DNA from: a virus
Reading direction: 5' to 3' (one strand)
DNA length: 28,160 nucleotides
IMG/VR virus record: IMGVR_UViG_3300036770_005527
Coordinates: 1-28,160 of that record
The notes beneath the pieces are model-generated. The model was given only the letters and a program-made list of their open reading frames with translations, ran no database searches and had not been told where the DNA came from. Made by a program: the position numbers and the translations under genes. How positions within the stretch are numbered: the first letter of the stretch is position 1; each line of letters starts with the position of its first letter. Of the stretch, positions 28,079 to 28,160 are shown piece after piece.

Positions 28079-28160
28079 TAGAAGACTCCACTATGCCTTG
28101 TACATAATCTGAAAAATGTTTTCTAACACTTCCTGGAGGTCTTTTACCCAATTCATTCCA
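28050..28160 (-). CDS. C-terminal part of an upstream phage protein (cut by window edge)
   Basis: Only the last 36 codons are in the window. The product reads WNELGKRPPGSVRKHF, then SDYVQGIVE, and ends in TAA at 28050-28052. Codon pattern and position fit the 3' end of a leftward gene. Too little is present for a family assignment. Confidence 0.6.
   Translation of the reverse strand, partial: WNELGKRPPGSVRKHFSDYVQGIVESSIDNTNSSNI

Overview
The window looks like part of a large, AT-rich tailed-phage genome that infects an actinobacterium, probably a freshwater planktonic one. The phage signs are very tight gene packing with stop/start overlaps (TAATG, ATGA, TAGTG), dozens of tiny ORFs, five tRNA genes between protein genes, a CHAP endolysin beside small membrane proteins and a lipoprotein, and several small proteins that I recall from actinophages. 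The actinobacterial signs are a WhiB-like regulator, a mycobacterial-type AhpC/AhpD pair, a proteasome-beta-like Ntn hydrolase, leaderless promoters, and a secreted Ala-rich protein of a style I associate with freshwater Actinobacteria. No capsid, terminase, portal, polymerase or integrase gene is visible, so this is an accessory plus lysis segment. Host and lifestyle are inferred from gene content only.

Layout. (1) 1-644: two small plus-strand genes ending in a strong terminator at 671-711. (2) 645-1108: a non-coding region with long direct repeats, a TTGACA/TATATA promoter whose spacer is a perfect palindrome, and a 3 x 10-bp repeat. A possible small plus-strand gene follows at 1109-1318. 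(3) From 1339 to the right end everything reads leftward (minus strand). The transcription unit starting at 5472 encodes a secreted metalloprotease, Cys-rich and membrane mini-proteins, a DUF2061-like membrane protein, a PD-(D/E)XK nuclease and a 2OG-Fe(II) oxygenase. (4) 5484-13302: the central accessory island. It has a flavin-dependent tryptophan-halogenase-like protein, five consecutive prolyl-hydroxylase-like 2OG-Fe(II) oxygenases (two of them recent duplicates), and a run of about ten tiny overlapping ORFs that includes two related Cys-rich peptides starting MC(I/K)ECGC. A basic KKKAPA-repeat protein lies upstream. A seventh, JmjC/cupin-like oxygenase lies at 13338. (5) 13964-15156: terminator and secreted Ala-rich coiled-coil protein. 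(6) 15207-19939: thioredoxin, a pyrimidine-dimer-glycosylase-like protein, a subtilase, an Ntn hydrolase, zinc-ribbon proteins and WhiB, with several leaderless promoters. (7) 19948-24883: GPx-like thiol peroxidase, CHAP endolysin, small membrane and lipoprotein genes, a large PA14-like Pro/Glu-rich surface protein, and an FmdB-like zinc ribbon. (8) 24987-28160: Hsp20, SDR, ahpD, ahpC and a phage hypothetical protein, with tRNA-Leu, -Asp, -Asn, -Arg and -Met between them.

How the parts may work together (inference). The halogenase, oxygenases and micro-peptides form the most unusual block and could be a modification or biosynthetic cassette acting on a peptide, protein or cell-surface substrate. 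AhpC/AhpD, the GPx-like protein and thioredoxin form a peroxide-defence set. Hsp20 and the tRNAs would support late protein synthesis. The two secreted proteases, the PA14 protein and the endolysin act at the cell envelope. Many genes carry only start/stop-overlap coupling and few have their own promoter. Where promoters can be seen, the -10 box often lies exactly 6 nt upstream of the ATG, which predicts leaderless mRNAs.
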